Part shown: one piece after another, positions 7,533 through 16,445 of the stretch
Layout of the letters: each line of letters opens with the position of its first letter
Numbering within the stretch: position 1 is the first letter of the stretch
NCBI RefSeq assembly: GCF_023650515.1
Contig: NZ_CP096016.1
Span: 3,846,001 to 3,910,000, forward strand
Direction: 5' to 3'
Source: Alkalimarinus coralli
GTDB lineage: Bacteria; Pseudomonadota; Gammaproteobacteria; Pseudomonadales; Oleiphilaceae
Length of the DNA stretch: 64,000 nt
Made by a program: the position numbers and the translations under genes
The notes under the pieces: generated by a model
Database searches by the model: none
What the model was told of the DNA's origin: nothing
What the model saw: only the letters and a program-made list of their open reading frames with translations

Positions 7533-10187
7533 ATGCCTGAAAACACTTCCTACTCCCGCCCTAAAGCGAGAATTGTCCGGGTCGCATACCCGCTGAGGGC
7601 AACTACTTGTATGATCGTGCTGGGCATACATCTGTCGCTGTTTTTTGATGTTGATAACCTGCTACTCTGGCTGTTTATCATAAGTCACACACTGGTCTAC
7701 CCTCATCTGGTTTACCTATTTTCGACGACCAGAAAGCACGAACAGGGAGTCAGCCTGGTGGATGCAGCGCTATACGGGTTCTGTATTTCACTCTGGAGCT
7801 TTAACCCCTTGGCCACAACCGTTTTCATTGGTGGCACGGTCATGAGCAGCTTTGCGTCTGGCGGCCTTAAACTGCTGATCAGATGCCTGATAACCCTTAT
7901 TGCCGGAGCCGCACTGGGAACAGTGTTCGTTGGCGTTCACTACCAGGAAACACTGCCACTGGCAGGAACCATCGTCGCGGCTGTTGGCCTTATCGGCTAT
8001 AGCCTCTCGCTCGGTGTTACGGTCTATAAAATTAATACCAATTTAGTCAAAGCCCAGCGCAAGCTATCTCAGCAAGCAGAACAGATGCAGGAGACCAGTG
8101 AACTTGCTTATGCCGTTAACGCTCACCTTGAACTCGATAAAATCATGGATAGAGTGGTGCAGGCCTTAAGCCGACTGCACCCATTTGAGCAGGTCTACAT
8201 CACCCTGCTGGATGATGATCAAGAGCACTTATCAGTCATAAAAAGCTATGGCGAGTCTCTCAGCCCCTATGAACATGCCCAGTTCGAAGGGCTGACCTTT
8301 TCGCTCACAGAAGATCGGAACAGCATTTTTGTGTCGCCGATATTGGAAAATAAACCGATTTATATCAAGCAAGTCAACGCAGATGATGTCGCTAAAGTCG
8401 GCGCGCCAATAGACCAGAGGCTGTACACCGTAAAACCATCAGAGAGTATTATTTATTTCCCTCTGTCGGTAGAGAATAAGGTGATCGGAGGCTTAGGGTT
8501 CGTCAACTACCAAACCCCTCTCGACATCAACAAAGAAGGGATAAAAAGAATATCGAATTATCTGGTGCAAGTCGGCACCGCAATCCGCAACTCGCAGCTA
8601 TTTGAAGAGGCTCAGCGAGCCAGTGATGCAGCATTAATGGCAAAACAGGCAGCTGAGACCTCTGAAGCCGCTAAAAGCCATTTCCTGGCTAATATGAGTC
8701 ATGAAATCAGAACACCGATGACCGCCATTATCGGTTACTCTGAATCGCTGCGTGATGATGACCTAACAGCAGACGAAAAGCAGCATTTTGTTGACACCAT
8801 CATTCGAAGCGGCAAGCATCTTCTTACCATCATCAACGACATACTCGATCTCTCCAAAATTGAAGCGCACAAACTCGAAGTCGAACATTTAGTCGTACCG
8901 TTAGTCAGCTTGATTCGTGATCTGAAAGCTCATATAAGTATAAAAGCTGAAGAAAAAGGCTTATTGTTCAATATTTCACCGATCTTTCCGCTTCCCTCGT
9001 TTTTCGTCTCAGACCCTACTCGCGTCAAACAGATACTGTTTAATCTGGCCAGTAACGCCGTAAAGTTTACCCGGCATGGCTCGGTTAACATTTTAATACG
9101 CTACGAAGAGGAGTCCGATACACTCTATTTTGAAGTTAAAGATACAGGCATTGGTCTAACGCCAGAGCAAAAGAAACGCGTCTTTGAGCCCTTTGTTCAA
9201 GCTGACAGCTCAACCACTCGCAAATACGGCGGCACGGGCTTGGGGCTCTATATCTCAAAGCAGCTGGCCAGTTTGCTCAATGGAGAGCTCTACGTTGACA
9301 GTCAGCCAGGTTTAGGGAGCGAGTTTGTGCTGGCCATACATCCGGGCAACTTGTCTGACGCGACATGGTTTCAAAATAAAATTGACCTTGAGAACGAGAT
9401 GCGTGCAGATGAGTACGCGGGTGAACAAATCGACAAAACCAAGCTGGAAGGCAAAGTGCTGGTTGCAGAAGATAACCTCGAAAACCAGAAGCTGATCACC
9501 CATATTCTGAAAAGAATGGGCGTCGACATCACCATCGTCAGTAATGGTATTGAAGCGCTTGAGAAAGTTGCAGAAACTGAGGTTGATTTAATTCTTCTAG
9601 ACATTCAAATGCCCGAAATGGGCGGCGAAGAGGCGGCCGCTCAACTTAAAGCGCAAGGCTGCAACATTCCTATCATCGCCCTCACCGCCAACGTAATGCA
9701 ACACCAGCTTAAGCGCTACCGGGATATCGGCTTTGTTAATTTTATTGCCAAGCCCTTCGACCGGAAGTATTTCTATCACGTATTGAAGCAGTACCTGCCA
9801 GAAAAGCCATACCAACTCAAAGGCCATGTATTGATTGCCGATGACAACCCGGTAAATTTAAAACTGCTTAAGCGGCAAGTTGAAAAAATGAGCGAAAGTA
9901 TTGAGGTCATGGCGGTAGAAGACGGCGCACAAGCGATAGAGCAAACCAGCTATCACTCATTTGACCTGATTCTACTGGATATGGAAATGCCCATAATGGG
10001 AGGTATAGACGCCCTAACCACACTGCGAAGTGGCGGGAACAATGCGCCTGTTTATATGGTAACAGGCAATACCTCGCCAGAAGATGTATCATACTGCACC
10101 TCCATGGGGGCAACGGGGCACCTGGCAAAACCCATCGACCGGCAAAAGCTGGAACAAATCTGCTCAAATCACTTGAGGCTAAATTGA
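7533..10187 (+). CDS. Hybrid sensor histidine kinase, MASE2-like / GAF / HisKA / HATPase / two receivers
   Basis: An 884-residue membrane-bound phosphorelay protein. Residues 1-175 form a membrane sensor resembling MASE2 (YPHLVYL signature). A short coiled coil leads to a GAF domain at about 190-360. The kinase core has the phosphoacceptor His390 in SHEIRTPM and an HATPase domain at about 495-610 (DTGIGL, GGTGLGL). Two receiver domains follow, with predicted phospho-aspartates D690 and D816. There is no HPt domain, so a separate phosphotransfer partner is expected. Its stop codon overlaps the TTG start of the pilin-like gene, so the two are probably translated in a coupled way and may act together. 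The signal is unknown. Confidence 0.9.
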   Translation: MPENTSYSRPKARIVRVAYPLRATTCMIVLGIHLSLFFDVDNLLLWLFIISHTLVYPHLVYLFSTTRKHEQGVSLVDAALYGFCISLWSFNPLATTVFIGGTVMSSFASGGLKLLIRCLITLIAGAALGTVFVGVHYQETLPLAGTIVAAVGLIGYSLSLGVTVYKINTNLVKAQRKLSQQAEQMQETSELAYAVNAHLELDKIMDRVVQALSRLHPFEQVYITLLDDDQEHLSVIKSYGESLSPYEHAQFEGLTFSLTEDRNSIFVSPILENKPIYIKQVNADDVAKVGAPIDQRLYTVKPSESIIYFPLSVENKVIGGLGFVNYQTPLDINKEGIKRISNYLVQVGTAIRNSQLFEEAQRASDAALMAKQAAETSEAAKSHFLANMSHEIRTPMTAIIGYSESLRDDDLTADEKQHFVDTIIRSGKHLLTIINDILDLSKIEAHKLEVEHLVVPLVSLIRDLKAHISIKAEEKGLLFNISPIFPLPSFFVSDPTRVKQILFNLASNAVKFTRHGSVNILIRYEEESDTLYFEVKDTGIGLTPEQKKRVFEPFVQADSSTTRKYGGTGLGLYISKQLASLLNGELYVDSQPGLGSEFVLAIHPGNLSDATWFQNKIDLENEMRADEYAGEQIDKTKLEGKVLVAEDNLENQKLITHILKRMGVDITIVSNGIEALEKVAETEVDLILLDIQMPEMGGEEAAAQLKAQGCNIPIIALTANVMQHQLKRYRDIGFVNFIAKPFDRKYFYHVLKQYLPEKPYQLKGHVLIADDNPVNLKLLKRQVEKMSESIEVMAVEDGAQAIEQTSYHSFDLILLDMEMPIMGGIDALTTLRSGGNNAPVYMVTGNTSPEDVSYCTSMGATGHLAKPIDRQKLEQICSNHLRLN

Positions 10188-10753
10188 TACTACACCGCAA
10201 TACAAATACCCGCCTCAGTACTGGGTTCACGCTAATCGAACTCGTCGTCGTTATCGCCATACTCTCTATTCTAAGTATGTTCGCACTGTCCCGATATTCA
10301 GACTTAAGAGCAGAGGCCGAACTCGGCAACGCAAACTATATCGCTGGTTCACTGAAGGTAGGTGTTGATACCGTTAGGCTTGTCTTTAGAGCTGCTGGGC
10401 ATTCGACGCGCGTACAAAACTTAGCAGGGTATGGTGACGGTACCGTTGACACGAATAATATCGGCTACCCGATTGGCACGACAAAAGGCAATGGCAACGA
10501 AAATATAGGCATCGGCAATGCCGGGTGCGTGGGAGTCTGGCAAGGGATACTTGATGCCCCTCCTTCCGTATCCACAACCAATGGCGCAGACTACCGGTCT
10601 TATCGACATACTGGCAATAAAGTCTGTAGCTATGTCTATCGTGCCGGTGGTGACACCGGTAACCGAAACAGCGCTCAGCTAGTGATACGTTACGACTCAC
10701 GGGATGGAACGGTTGATGTTTGTGGACGCAGAGCGGATATTGCCAATTGCTAG
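10184..10753 (+). CDS. Type IV pilin / pseudopilin-like protein
   Basis: A 189-residue protein with a class III prepilin leader: short basic N-terminus, then G-FTLIELVVVIAI, with Gly14 as the cleavage site and Glu at mature position 5. The hydrophobic helix is followed by a soluble domain with three cysteines. The start is a TTG that overlaps the kinase stop codon (TTGA), which suggests translational coupling. No ATG allows the complete leader. No assembly ATPase or other pilus gene is adjacent, so it is an isolated major- or minor-pilin-like subunit. Confidence 0.82.
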   Translation: MILHRNTNTRLSTGFTLIELVVVIAILSILSMFALSRYSDLRAEAELGNANYIAGSLKVGVDTVRLVFRAAGHSTRVQNLAGYGDGTVDTNNIGYPIGTTKGNGNENIGIGNAGCVGVWQGILDAPPSVSTTNGADYRSYRHTGNKVCSYVYRAGGDTGNRNSAQLVIRYDSRDGTVDVCGRRADIANC

Positions 10754-10806
10754 GGGGTTAAATGATCATACCCGAACGCCCCAGTAGCCATTCCAAAGCC
10801 CTGATA

Positions 10807-10833
10807 GTCATTCCCGCGAAGGCGGGAATCCAT
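10807..10833 (+). repeat. dRS3-like repeat, left of the Rhs island
   Basis: Contains the exact core ATTCCCGCGAAGGCGGGAAT (10810-10829) preceded by GTC and followed by CCAT. It fits the neisserial dRS3 pattern ATTCCC-N8-GGGAAT. A copy in opposite orientation lies at 24028-24053, on the other side of the Rhs island. Confidence 0.85.
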
Positions 10834-10884
10834 ATTGAATAAAGGAGTTTAGCTCGAAAGTAACTGGGGTTTGCCAGCGACCTG

Positions 10885-10904
10885 AAAGCCCCGAGCGGGG
10901 CTTT
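10885..10904 (-). terminator. Terminator at the end of the Rhs toxin array
   Basis: AAAGCCCC-GAGC-GGGGCTTT is a perfect 8-bp stem with T/A-rich ends on both sides, just past the stop codon of the last immunity gene. It can work in both directions. Confidence 0.8.
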
Positions 10905-10910
10905 ATTAAG

Positions 10911-11330
10911 CTATCCGAAATCGCTTAAACCGAGACTGAACTCTAGCTCAAACTCCGACTTTTTGAGTTTTTCTACCAAGCTTGGAGTTGCAAACAGGTA
11001 TTTTCTATCCATTAAATAAAACTGCTTTGAATCTAACGATAAACTATCGATCTCATCGGCTCCAAACTCCTTAGAGACCAGCATTTGAAGATAGTCCTCG
11101 TTATCAGTACCTGTTTCCTTGCCCCATATTTTCGCCGGGATAAACTCAATTCCCTTAACGCTCAAAGACTCAATCAAGCTAACTAGGCTCTTTTCCACTA
11201 GCACGTAGTCATGACCAGTCATAAGACATTCCAACTCACCATCGCGTACTTGCTTAAACTTTCCATCACTTAGCTGGACTAGAGTTCCCATAGCATAAGT
11301 ACATACATGAGATACCATATCATTATTCAC
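10911..11330 (-). CDS. Probable immunity protein for the papain-like Rhs toxin
   Basis: A 139-residue acidic soluble protein without signal peptide, encoded 28 bases downstream of the papain-fold Rhs toxin gene. Position, size and acidity are those of a cognate immunity protein that binds the toxin in the cytosol of the producer. I do not recognise the family. It has a C-terminal segment with K-Q-F-Y-L-M-D-R-K-Y-L-F. It is the last gene of the array, followed by a terminator. Confidence 0.65.
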   Translation of the reverse strand: MNNDMVSHVCTYAMGTLVQLSDGKFKQVRDGELECLMTGHDYVLVEKSLVSLIESLSVKGIEFIPAKIWGKETGTDNEDYLQMLVSKEFGADEIDSLSLDSKQFYLMDRKYLFATPSLVEKLKKSEFELEFSLGLSDFG

Positions 11331-11358
11331 ACTGCTACCTCTCTAGATTACTCACAAA

Positions 11359-12366
11359 TTAATTCGTTTTTAACAATTGATAGCCGATAAAATTTTGGCC
11401 TTGCGAAGAAAAGACCTTTCCTGTTTGGCCGTCAAGAAAACGAACTGTTCCATTCTGATTAACCACATTGAAAAAGTGACCAGGCTTTCCTTCTCGGGCA
11501 GCAAAGATAACTCCTCTTGTGCCGTTACCTGCTTTTGCCATTTGTGCCTCTACTCTCGTTAAGCTGGTCATGCTTCCGAACTTTTGTCCAAAATGAGCAG
11601 CAACTTCCATCTTATTAGTTAAACCACTGTTCAACGCTGATGCAGGGTTGCCTGCTAGGGTAGCATCAGTAGCTATGGCACAATTCGCACAATTTTGCTT
11701 TCCGCCGATCTTGTTAACATTTCGGATCGAGCCTCCCGCTTGACTTGCAACCTTACTTGCTTTAGCTAGTCGGTATATCTTAGCAGCTGCACCTATAACA
11801 CCACCGCCAAAAGAGAGCGCATCTTCTCCTGCAGCTCTCCATGCCCCTGAACCATTTCCATCATAACCGTCTTGCAACGCCCCCCATACTTGGGAGCCAT
11901 TAAACCCATTGCCACTTGCCCAGTTGAAAGACTCTACCAATAATCCTCCAAAGGCGGTTACAGCATTTCTTCCATCAGGGTCAATATACTTGTACGGGTT
12001 ATTATTCGCATAAGCATATCGGTTAAACATCATCGGTGCATTCGGACTAAACCCAACTGGGTCTGGCGTTAAGAAACGCCCTATCGACGGGTCATAAAAG
12101 CGCGCGCCCATGTAAACCAGTCCTGTATCCTTATCTTGTACATGGCCTGTAAACCAGCGTTTTTGGCTATCCGCTTTATTATCCTTAATAATCCGTTCAC
12201 CGAACGGTTTGTACTCTTCTTTCCAGACCATGTCTCCCTTTTGATCAGTCGCCGCAACAGGCGAGCCCAATGCGTCAGTGTGAATAGACAGGGTCACAGG
12301 TGCCGCTTGCACGATGGCACTGCTTAACCCAATAACAAACCATATAAGGGTATTTAGTAGTTTCAT
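11359..12366 (-). CDS. Mini-Rhs toxin with papain-fold tip
   Basis: A 335-residue protein counted from the ATG at 12366, chosen because it begins a clean signal peptide (hydrophobic residues 3-18, cleavage near AQAA at about 19-22) and AAGG lies upstream. Residues 26-132 are only the last part of an Rhs core (HTDALGSP, ARFYDPSIGRFL, then the DPDG junction at 129-132). A linker of about 75 residues shared with the cassette at 15538 follows. The toxin tip has C226/C229 in NCANC, H297 in GHFF and D312 in FLDGQ, the order expected of a papain-fold toxin, a cysteine protease or deamidase family. The large sugar-shell part of Rhs is absent, which is unusual. An immunity gene follows. Confidence 0.8.
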   Translation of the reverse strand: MKLLNTLIWFVIGLSSAIVQAAPVTLSIHTDALGSPVAATDQKGDMVWKEEYKPFGERIIKDNKADSQKRWFTGHVQDKDTGLVYMGARFYDPSIGRFLTPDPVGFSPNAPMMFNRYAYANNNPYKYIDPDGRNAVTAFGGLLVESFNWASGNGFNGSQVWGALQDGYDGNGSGAWRAAGEDALSFGGGVIGAAAKIYRLAKASKVASQAGGSIRNVNKIGGKQNCANCAIATDATLAGNPASALNSGLTNKMEVAAHFGQKFGSMTSLTRVEAQMAKAGNGTRGVIFAAREGKPGHFFNVVNQNGTVRFLDGQTGKVFSSQGQNFIGYQLLKTN

Positions 12367-12411
12367 TCCCAACATCCTTGAGCTGAGTCGTGAATCCAGC
12401 AAGCAGCGCAT

Positions 12412-12437
12412 TAAAAATGCCCGCTAGTGCGGGCTTT
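12412..12437 (-). terminator. Terminator remnant between IS3 element and mini-Rhs gene
   Basis: GCCCGC-ACTA-GCGGGC followed on the minus strand by ATTTTT. It would end transcription coming from upstream, including from the IS side, before the papain-toxin gene, which therefore needs its own promoter in the 45 bases before 12366 or readthrough. Confidence 0.65.
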
Positions 12438-12502
12438 GACGTGGTCTAATAGATGTGACCAGTCCAGTTAAGACATAATACGTCCTAACTGGAGAAGGTA
12501 AA

Positions 12503-12796
12503 TTGAATACACGAAAAAAATATTCCCAAGAATTTAAATTGGATGCGATTAGCCTAGTGCTTGATCAAGGCTACACAAGAACAGAGGCTGCCCGTAGCTT
12601 GGGTATTAGCGCACAAGTACTGGGGCGATGGATAAAAGAGTATCAAAACGATTCAGGTAATGCTTTCAGAGGCAACGGTAAGCTCACGCCAGAGCAAGAT
12701 GAAATCAGAAAGCTTAAGGCGCAAGTAAAGCGCCTAGAAATGGAAAAGGAAATATTAAAAAAGGCGACGGTCTTCTTTGCCAAAGAAACGAAGTGA
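12503..12796 (+). CDS. IS3-family transposase OrfA (copy 1)
   Basis: A 97-residue protein with an N-terminal helix-turn-helix ([12 protein letters not shown] through [12 protein letters not shown]) and a C-terminal leucine-rich coiled coil, the DNA-binding half of IS3-type transposases. An A6G slippery run at 12757-12763 near its end should allow a -1 frameshift into orfB and make the OrfAB transposase. It overlaps orfB by 4 bases. Confidence 0.93.
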   Translation: MNTRKKYSQEFKLDAISLVLDQGYTRTEAARSLGISAQVLGRWIKEYQNDSGNAFRGNGKLTPEQDEIRKLKAQVKRLEMEKEILKKATVFFAKETK

Positions 12797-13671
12797 AGTA
12801 CGGCTTTATCACTCAACATAAGAAGGCCTGGCCGGTTGACCTGATGTGTCAGCTATTTGGAGTGAAACGAAACTGTTATTACAGCTTTACCAAGCGGAAG
12901 CTTAGTCAACCAGATGACCCAAATCACCAGGAAATGCTTGATTGGATAACAGATATAGCAGAATCCAGCGATCATACCTATGGTGAACGCAGGATGAAGA
13001 AAGCATTGAATATACTAGGTTATCCAGTAAGCCGAGCTAAAACAAAAAAACTAATGGATAAGGCTGGAGTGAAGGTGCGCCACAAGAAGAAATTCAAAGT
13101 GACCACCAATAGCAATCACAAGAAGCCTGTTTATCCAAATCGCTTAAAGCGAGAGTTTGATGTTGCTCAGCCTAATCAGGCGTACGTCGCAGATATTACG
13201 TATATCTGGACGCAAGAAGGCTGGTTGTACCTTGCGGTTGTTATCGACTTGTTCTCAAGAAAAGTCGTTGGCTGGAGCATGAGTTCACGCATGAAAGCGA
13301 GCTTGGTTTGTGACGCGCTTACTATGGCGATTTGGCAACGACATCCGAAAGCAGGCTTGATTCATCACTCGGATAGAGGCTCTCAATATGCCTGTGATGC
13401 TTTTAGAACGTTGCTGGATCAACACGACATTCAAGGCAGCATGAGCCGTAAGGGAGATTGCTGGGATAACGCCGTTGTTGAAAGCTTCTTTGGTAGTCTG
13501 AAGCAAGAGCGCATTCAATGGCGAAGCTATCAGACTCGCTATGAAGCACAGCAGGATATCTTGGATTATATATCCATGTTTTATAACAGCCGCAGGCTTC
13601 ATTCATACTTGGGCTACATGAGCCCGAATGAATACGAAGCTCAGGAAATTGAATTGAAAGAAGTGTCTTAA
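12793..13671 (+). CDS. IS3-family transposase OrfB (copy 1)
   Basis: A 292-residue catalytic half with an intact DDE triad: D134 (VADITYIW), D194 ([10 protein letters not shown]) and E230 ([10 protein letters not shown]), 35 residues between the last two as in the DD35E family. An HTH_21 segment precedes the rve core. The GTG start overlaps the orfA stop; production as a frameshift fusion with OrfA is expected. No inactivating mutation is seen. Confidence 0.93.
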   Translation: MKYGFITQHKKAWPVDLMCQLFGVKRNCYYSFTKRKLSQPDDPNHQEMLDWITDIAESSDHTYGERRMKKALNILGYPVSRAKTKKLMDKAGVKVRHKKKFKVTTNSNHKKPVYPNRLKREFDVAQPNQAYVADITYIWTQEGWLYLAVVIDLFSRKVVGWSMSSRMKASLVCDALTMAIWQRHPKAGLIHHSDRGSQYACDAFRTLLDQHDIQGSMSRKGDCWDNAVVESFFGSLKQERIQWRSYQTRYEAQQDILDYISMFYNSRRLHSYLGYMSPNEYEAQEIELKEVS

Positions 13672-13721
13672 CTGGGTTGGTCGTTTTTGCTTGACCATGT
13701 CACTTTTGTACCAACTATTTA

Positions 13722-13982
13722 TTATTCGTAAATTCTTGCAGCATAAAAAATATCAGCAAAGATTTTCCAGTTTATATCACCGGGAAACTCTTTTCCTTGG
13801 TTCTCATAGAAACCGTCCATGTCTTCAACCCATCCAGATACGGCCTCTAAAAAGCTTGGTAAGTCCTGATTTTCCCAGTCATCAGAATGATCTTTAAAGT
13901 CAGCGATCATACTTATAATAAACTTAGAAAAATCCTCCTTTGTTAATACATTATCAAGCTCATTTACTAGTTTTGATTTCAT
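13722..13982 (-). CDS. Probable immunity protein, DUF7660-like
   Basis: An 86-residue acidic protein with a conserved stretch DWENxDLPSFLEAVSGWVEDMDG and a C-terminal FADIFYAARIYE, which matches my memory of DUF7660-type proteins commonly found next to polymorphic toxins. Its start overlaps the stop of the ParB-like toxin fragment by one base. It is probably the cognate immunity protein. The IS3 copy 1 end lies 19 bases beyond its stop codon. Confidence 0.6.
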   Translation of the reverse strand: MKSKLVNELDNVLTKEDFSKFIISMIADFKDHSDDWENQDLPSFLEAVSGWVEDMDGFYENQGKEFPGDINWKIFADIFYAARIYE

Positions 13983-14314
13983 TACAAACCGCCTCCACGG
14001 ACTCTAATAGAAGCCCCCTTATTCTTACTCGTAAATTTGAATGCTTCATTTGCTATTTCGTCTGCGGCTGCAGGCTTTGTCCGTATTGGTACGCCAGCTT
14101 CTTGGAAAGCTTTTAACCGACGATTACCAAGAGAAAAAACTTTCCCATCTCGTTCAAAAGTTCTGATTGCTGGCAAGTCATCAGCTGTTACTTTTCCGGA
14201 CTTCAAATCATCGATCAAACCTTTCAATGAACGACCATCCTTAAAAGTGGCCTTAATACTATCTTGCGTAAATCGAATAGAACTTGGGTCGACTAATCCC
14301 TTTGTAACATTGAA
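13982..14314 (-). pseudogene. Orphan Rhs toxin tip, ParB-like domain
   Basis: The open frame from a stop at about 14315 reads LVDPSSIRFTQDSI, then FKDGRS, LIDDLKSG, PAIRTFERDG and LGNRRLKAFQEAGV. This is the ParB/sulfiredoxin-like toxin domain often found at the end of Rhs and other polymorphic toxins. A possible TTG start at 14227 would give only 81 residues and lose the first strands of the domain. No Rhs core or secretion signal precedes it, so it is a detached cassette that could be used by recombination onto an upstream Rhs gene. The DUF7660-like immunity gene follows directly. Confidence 0.7.
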
Positions 14315-14335
14315 TTAGTAAAGGCAGATTAACGC

Positions 14336-14836
14336 CTATTTATAACTCTCTTTTTCAATCTCTAAGAAAGCTCCCCACTTCTCAAATAAACGTGCTACGT
14401 TTTTTTCAGTAGAACCGAGATCAGGCTCTTCAGAGGGCATGTATCTCACAAAGCCCTCTATAGCTTCAGGATAATCAAAATCTGCATAAACCTGTTCTAC
14501 CACGCCCAATGGATCAGAATAGCTTTCTCGGTGTTCATATACCCAAGCTAAAATTAGAAATAACCATTTTCTCGAACATGCCTCTTCATCCAGCTCCTGC
14601 TCCATTGAAGCAAGCTCATCAATATATGGGTGAATATCATTGGTTTTATCAAGCGACGCAAGATCTAACAATTGATCTGGGTATTCATCAAGTAATTCGA
14701 GCTCGACCATTGCAGCTTGAATCGCAAACTCTCGGGATACAAACTGCCTTTGAACAGCAAGCAAAATTTCTCGCCAAGATACCTTTACTAGAGATGACAC
14801 AAAGTTATACGTAAGTAGGCTAGCTAAATATTCCAT
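14336..14836 (-). CDS. DUF2247-family immunity protein
   Basis: A 166-residue acidic alpha-helical protein. WLFLILAWVYEHRE, then DPLGVVEQVYADFDYPEAIEGFVRYMP, are the signature stretches of DUF2247, a family repeatedly seen as immunity protein in polymorphic toxin loci. It lies 11 bases downstream of the orphan toxin tip at 14848-15200, its likely partner. Confidence 0.75.
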   Translation of the reverse strand: MEYLASLLTYNFVSSLVKVSWREILLAVQRQFVSREFAIQAAMVELELLDEYPDQLLDLASLDKTNDIHPYIDELASMEQELDEEACSRKWLFLILAWVYEHRESYSDPLGVVEQVYADFDYPEAIEGFVRYMPSEEPDLGSTEKNVARLFEKWGAFLEIEKESYK

Positions 14837-14847
14837 CTTTGGTCGCC

Positions 14848-15200
14848 TTACTGGGTTATCTTAGTAGGAACACCATTGATCCTACCTTTTTTAAACAACT
14901 GATGTGAAACAGTACCATTTGGTTCCAACAAATACTCAAAGACCCCTGATTTACCATCCAGAGTTCCCTTAGTTTGCAGCAACGTTCGTTGTACTCCATC
15001 CCCACCCCGGATTGGAAAGACCTTTCCAGCAGCCAATTGTTCTTTACTCAAAAAGCTCGCCGCCAGATGGTTTTTATCTGACTTAGCAAGTGCTGACCCA
15101 ACCCTATCCGCTTTGAGAATTTCGTCTGCTGCGAGAGATGAACGAAGTTTTTCAAAGCTGGCAACATTCTCCGCACCACTCTTTGTAACATCAAATCATA
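14848..15200 (-). pseudogene. Orphan toxin tip, unassigned type
   Basis: The open frame begins right after an in-frame TGA near 15201 and reads [19 protein letters not shown] through [29 protein letters not shown] and [10 protein letters not shown] at the end. The G-x-F-E-Y-L-L-(E)-P-x-G and RINGVP strands are of the kind seen at the C-termini of Rhs/CDI nuclease tips, but I cannot name the family. An internal start at 15051 would give 67 residues. Without an Rhs core or signal peptide it is a silent cassette, paired with the DUF2247 immunity gene downstream. Confidence 0.55.
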
Positions 15201-15208
15201 GATAGCAA

Positions 15209-15538
15209 CTACAACTCTTGATGCTTCAACAGTACTACTCGTTTATCGTTCTGCAACAAACCGGCTACCTCACTAGAACGCAGAGTTTCGTTTACATACA
15301 GAAGAAAGGGATACTTAGAATATCCCTCTTCAGTCCATTCTTCTTCGAAATCATCATAGTTATTCTGAAGAATAACGTGCTCCTGACCAACGTCATTCAA
15401 ACGATAATACTCTCCGCAGTGATATCCACTTTCGTGTGCAATCATAACTATATTTAGCAATGACTCAATTACAGTCCGAGCAATTTCCAGGCTTTCGCAC
15501 TCAATACCATAAAGGTCGTAAGATTTTAAACTCATCAC
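15209..15538 (-). CDS. Probable immunity protein for the nucleotidyltransferase-like toxin
   Basis: A 109-residue acidic protein (YDLYGIECESL, HESGYHCGEYY, PFLLYVNETLRSSEV) overlapping the preceding toxin gene by one base. Its gene position and the tight coupling to the toxin gene mark it as immunity protein. The family name is not known to me. Confidence 0.65.
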   Translation of the reverse strand: MMSLKSYDLYGIECESLEIARTVIESLLNIVMIAHESGYHCGEYYRLNDVGQEHVILQNNYDDFEEEWTEEGYSKYPFLLYVNETLRSSEVAGLLQNDKRVVLLKHQEL

Positions 15539-16431
15539 TAGAATCCTATGCTCGGAGATCTGGCCGCAGCAGCTCCAGCATCACCATAAATCATAAAGTT
15601 TACTGGACGACCAGCTGATTTTGATAAAGTGGACTGCATACCACCTAGTCCCAATTGCTGAACTTGAGCAGCAGAAAGTGGCCCAGTTCTAGTTCCACCT
15701 GATCTCAGCCCAATACCAAGCTGTTTAGCTCTGGCAAGTATTTCTGGTCCTGCAAGAGCTATATCGAAGTCGCTCACCCTACCAGCGTCAAATGCTTTGC
15801 CCGTCCTAAAGCTTTTGCCCGTAACTGCACTTCCTTGCAACAACGCTTTCGTACCACCAAAACCCGCATCAGCTAATCCTGAATTTAGAGTTTTGCCAAA
15901 CTTTGCAAATTCACCTGCGTTCTTAAAGCCGTGAGCTGCTGCCTTTGTAACCTTACCTGCCTTAGCTAGTCGGTATATCTTAGCAGCTGCACCTATAACG
16001 CCACCGCCAAAAGAGAGCGCATCTTCTCCTGCGGCTCTCCATGCCCCTGAACCATTACCATCATAACCGTCTTGCAACGCCCCCCATACTTGGGAGCCAT
16101 TAAACCCATTGCCACTAGCCCAGTTGAAAGACTCTACCAATAATCCTCCAAAGGCGGTTACAGCATTTCTTCCATCAGGGTCAACATACTTATACGGATT
16201 ATTGTTTGCATAAGCATATCGGTTAAACATCATAGGTGCATTCGAGCTAAACCCTACAGGGTCTGGCGTTAAGAAACGCCCTATCGTCGGGTCATAAAAG
16301 CGCGCGCCCATATAAACTAAGCCTGTATCCTTATCCTGTACATGGCCTGTAAACCAGCGTTTCTGGCTATCCGCTTTATTATCCTTAATAATCCGTTCAC
16401 CGAACGGTCTGTACTCTTCTTTCCAGACCAC
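15538..16431 (-). pseudogene. 5'-truncated mini-Rhs with nucleotidyltransferase-like toxin tip
   Basis: Residues 1-87 are the same Rhs C-terminal segment as in the other two cassettes, and the following 70 residues match the linker of the papain cassette almost exactly. The tip (about 170-297) has GSAVTGKSF at 200-208 and SDFDIAL at 220-226, the G-S...S-D-F-D metal-binding pattern of nucleotidyltransferase-fold toxins. Homology to the sister copies stops upstream at TDQKG (16445 or so): the signal peptide and first 40 residues are replaced by unrelated DNA, so the ORF has no proper start. The immunity gene is intact. Confidence 0.75.
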
Positions 16432-16445
16432 GTCACCTTTTTGGT

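Larger units (their letters stand above)
12437..13702 (+). mobile_element. IS3-family insertion sequence, copy 1
   Basis: A 1266-bp element with imperfect terminal inverted repeats (TGACGTGGTCTAA... and, on the other end, TGACATGGTCAAG..., both reaching a shared CCAGTTAAG). It starts TG and ends CA as in the IS3 family. It is flanked by a 3-bp direct repeat CTT (12434-12436 and 13703-13705), consistent with a simple insertion. It carries orfA and orfB and is inserted between two toxin cassettes. Confidence 0.92.

Noticed and set aside
9907-10329. A 140-codon minus-strand frame across the kinase-pilin junction.
   Set aside because: Antisense to two well supported genes; no ribosome site and no domain.
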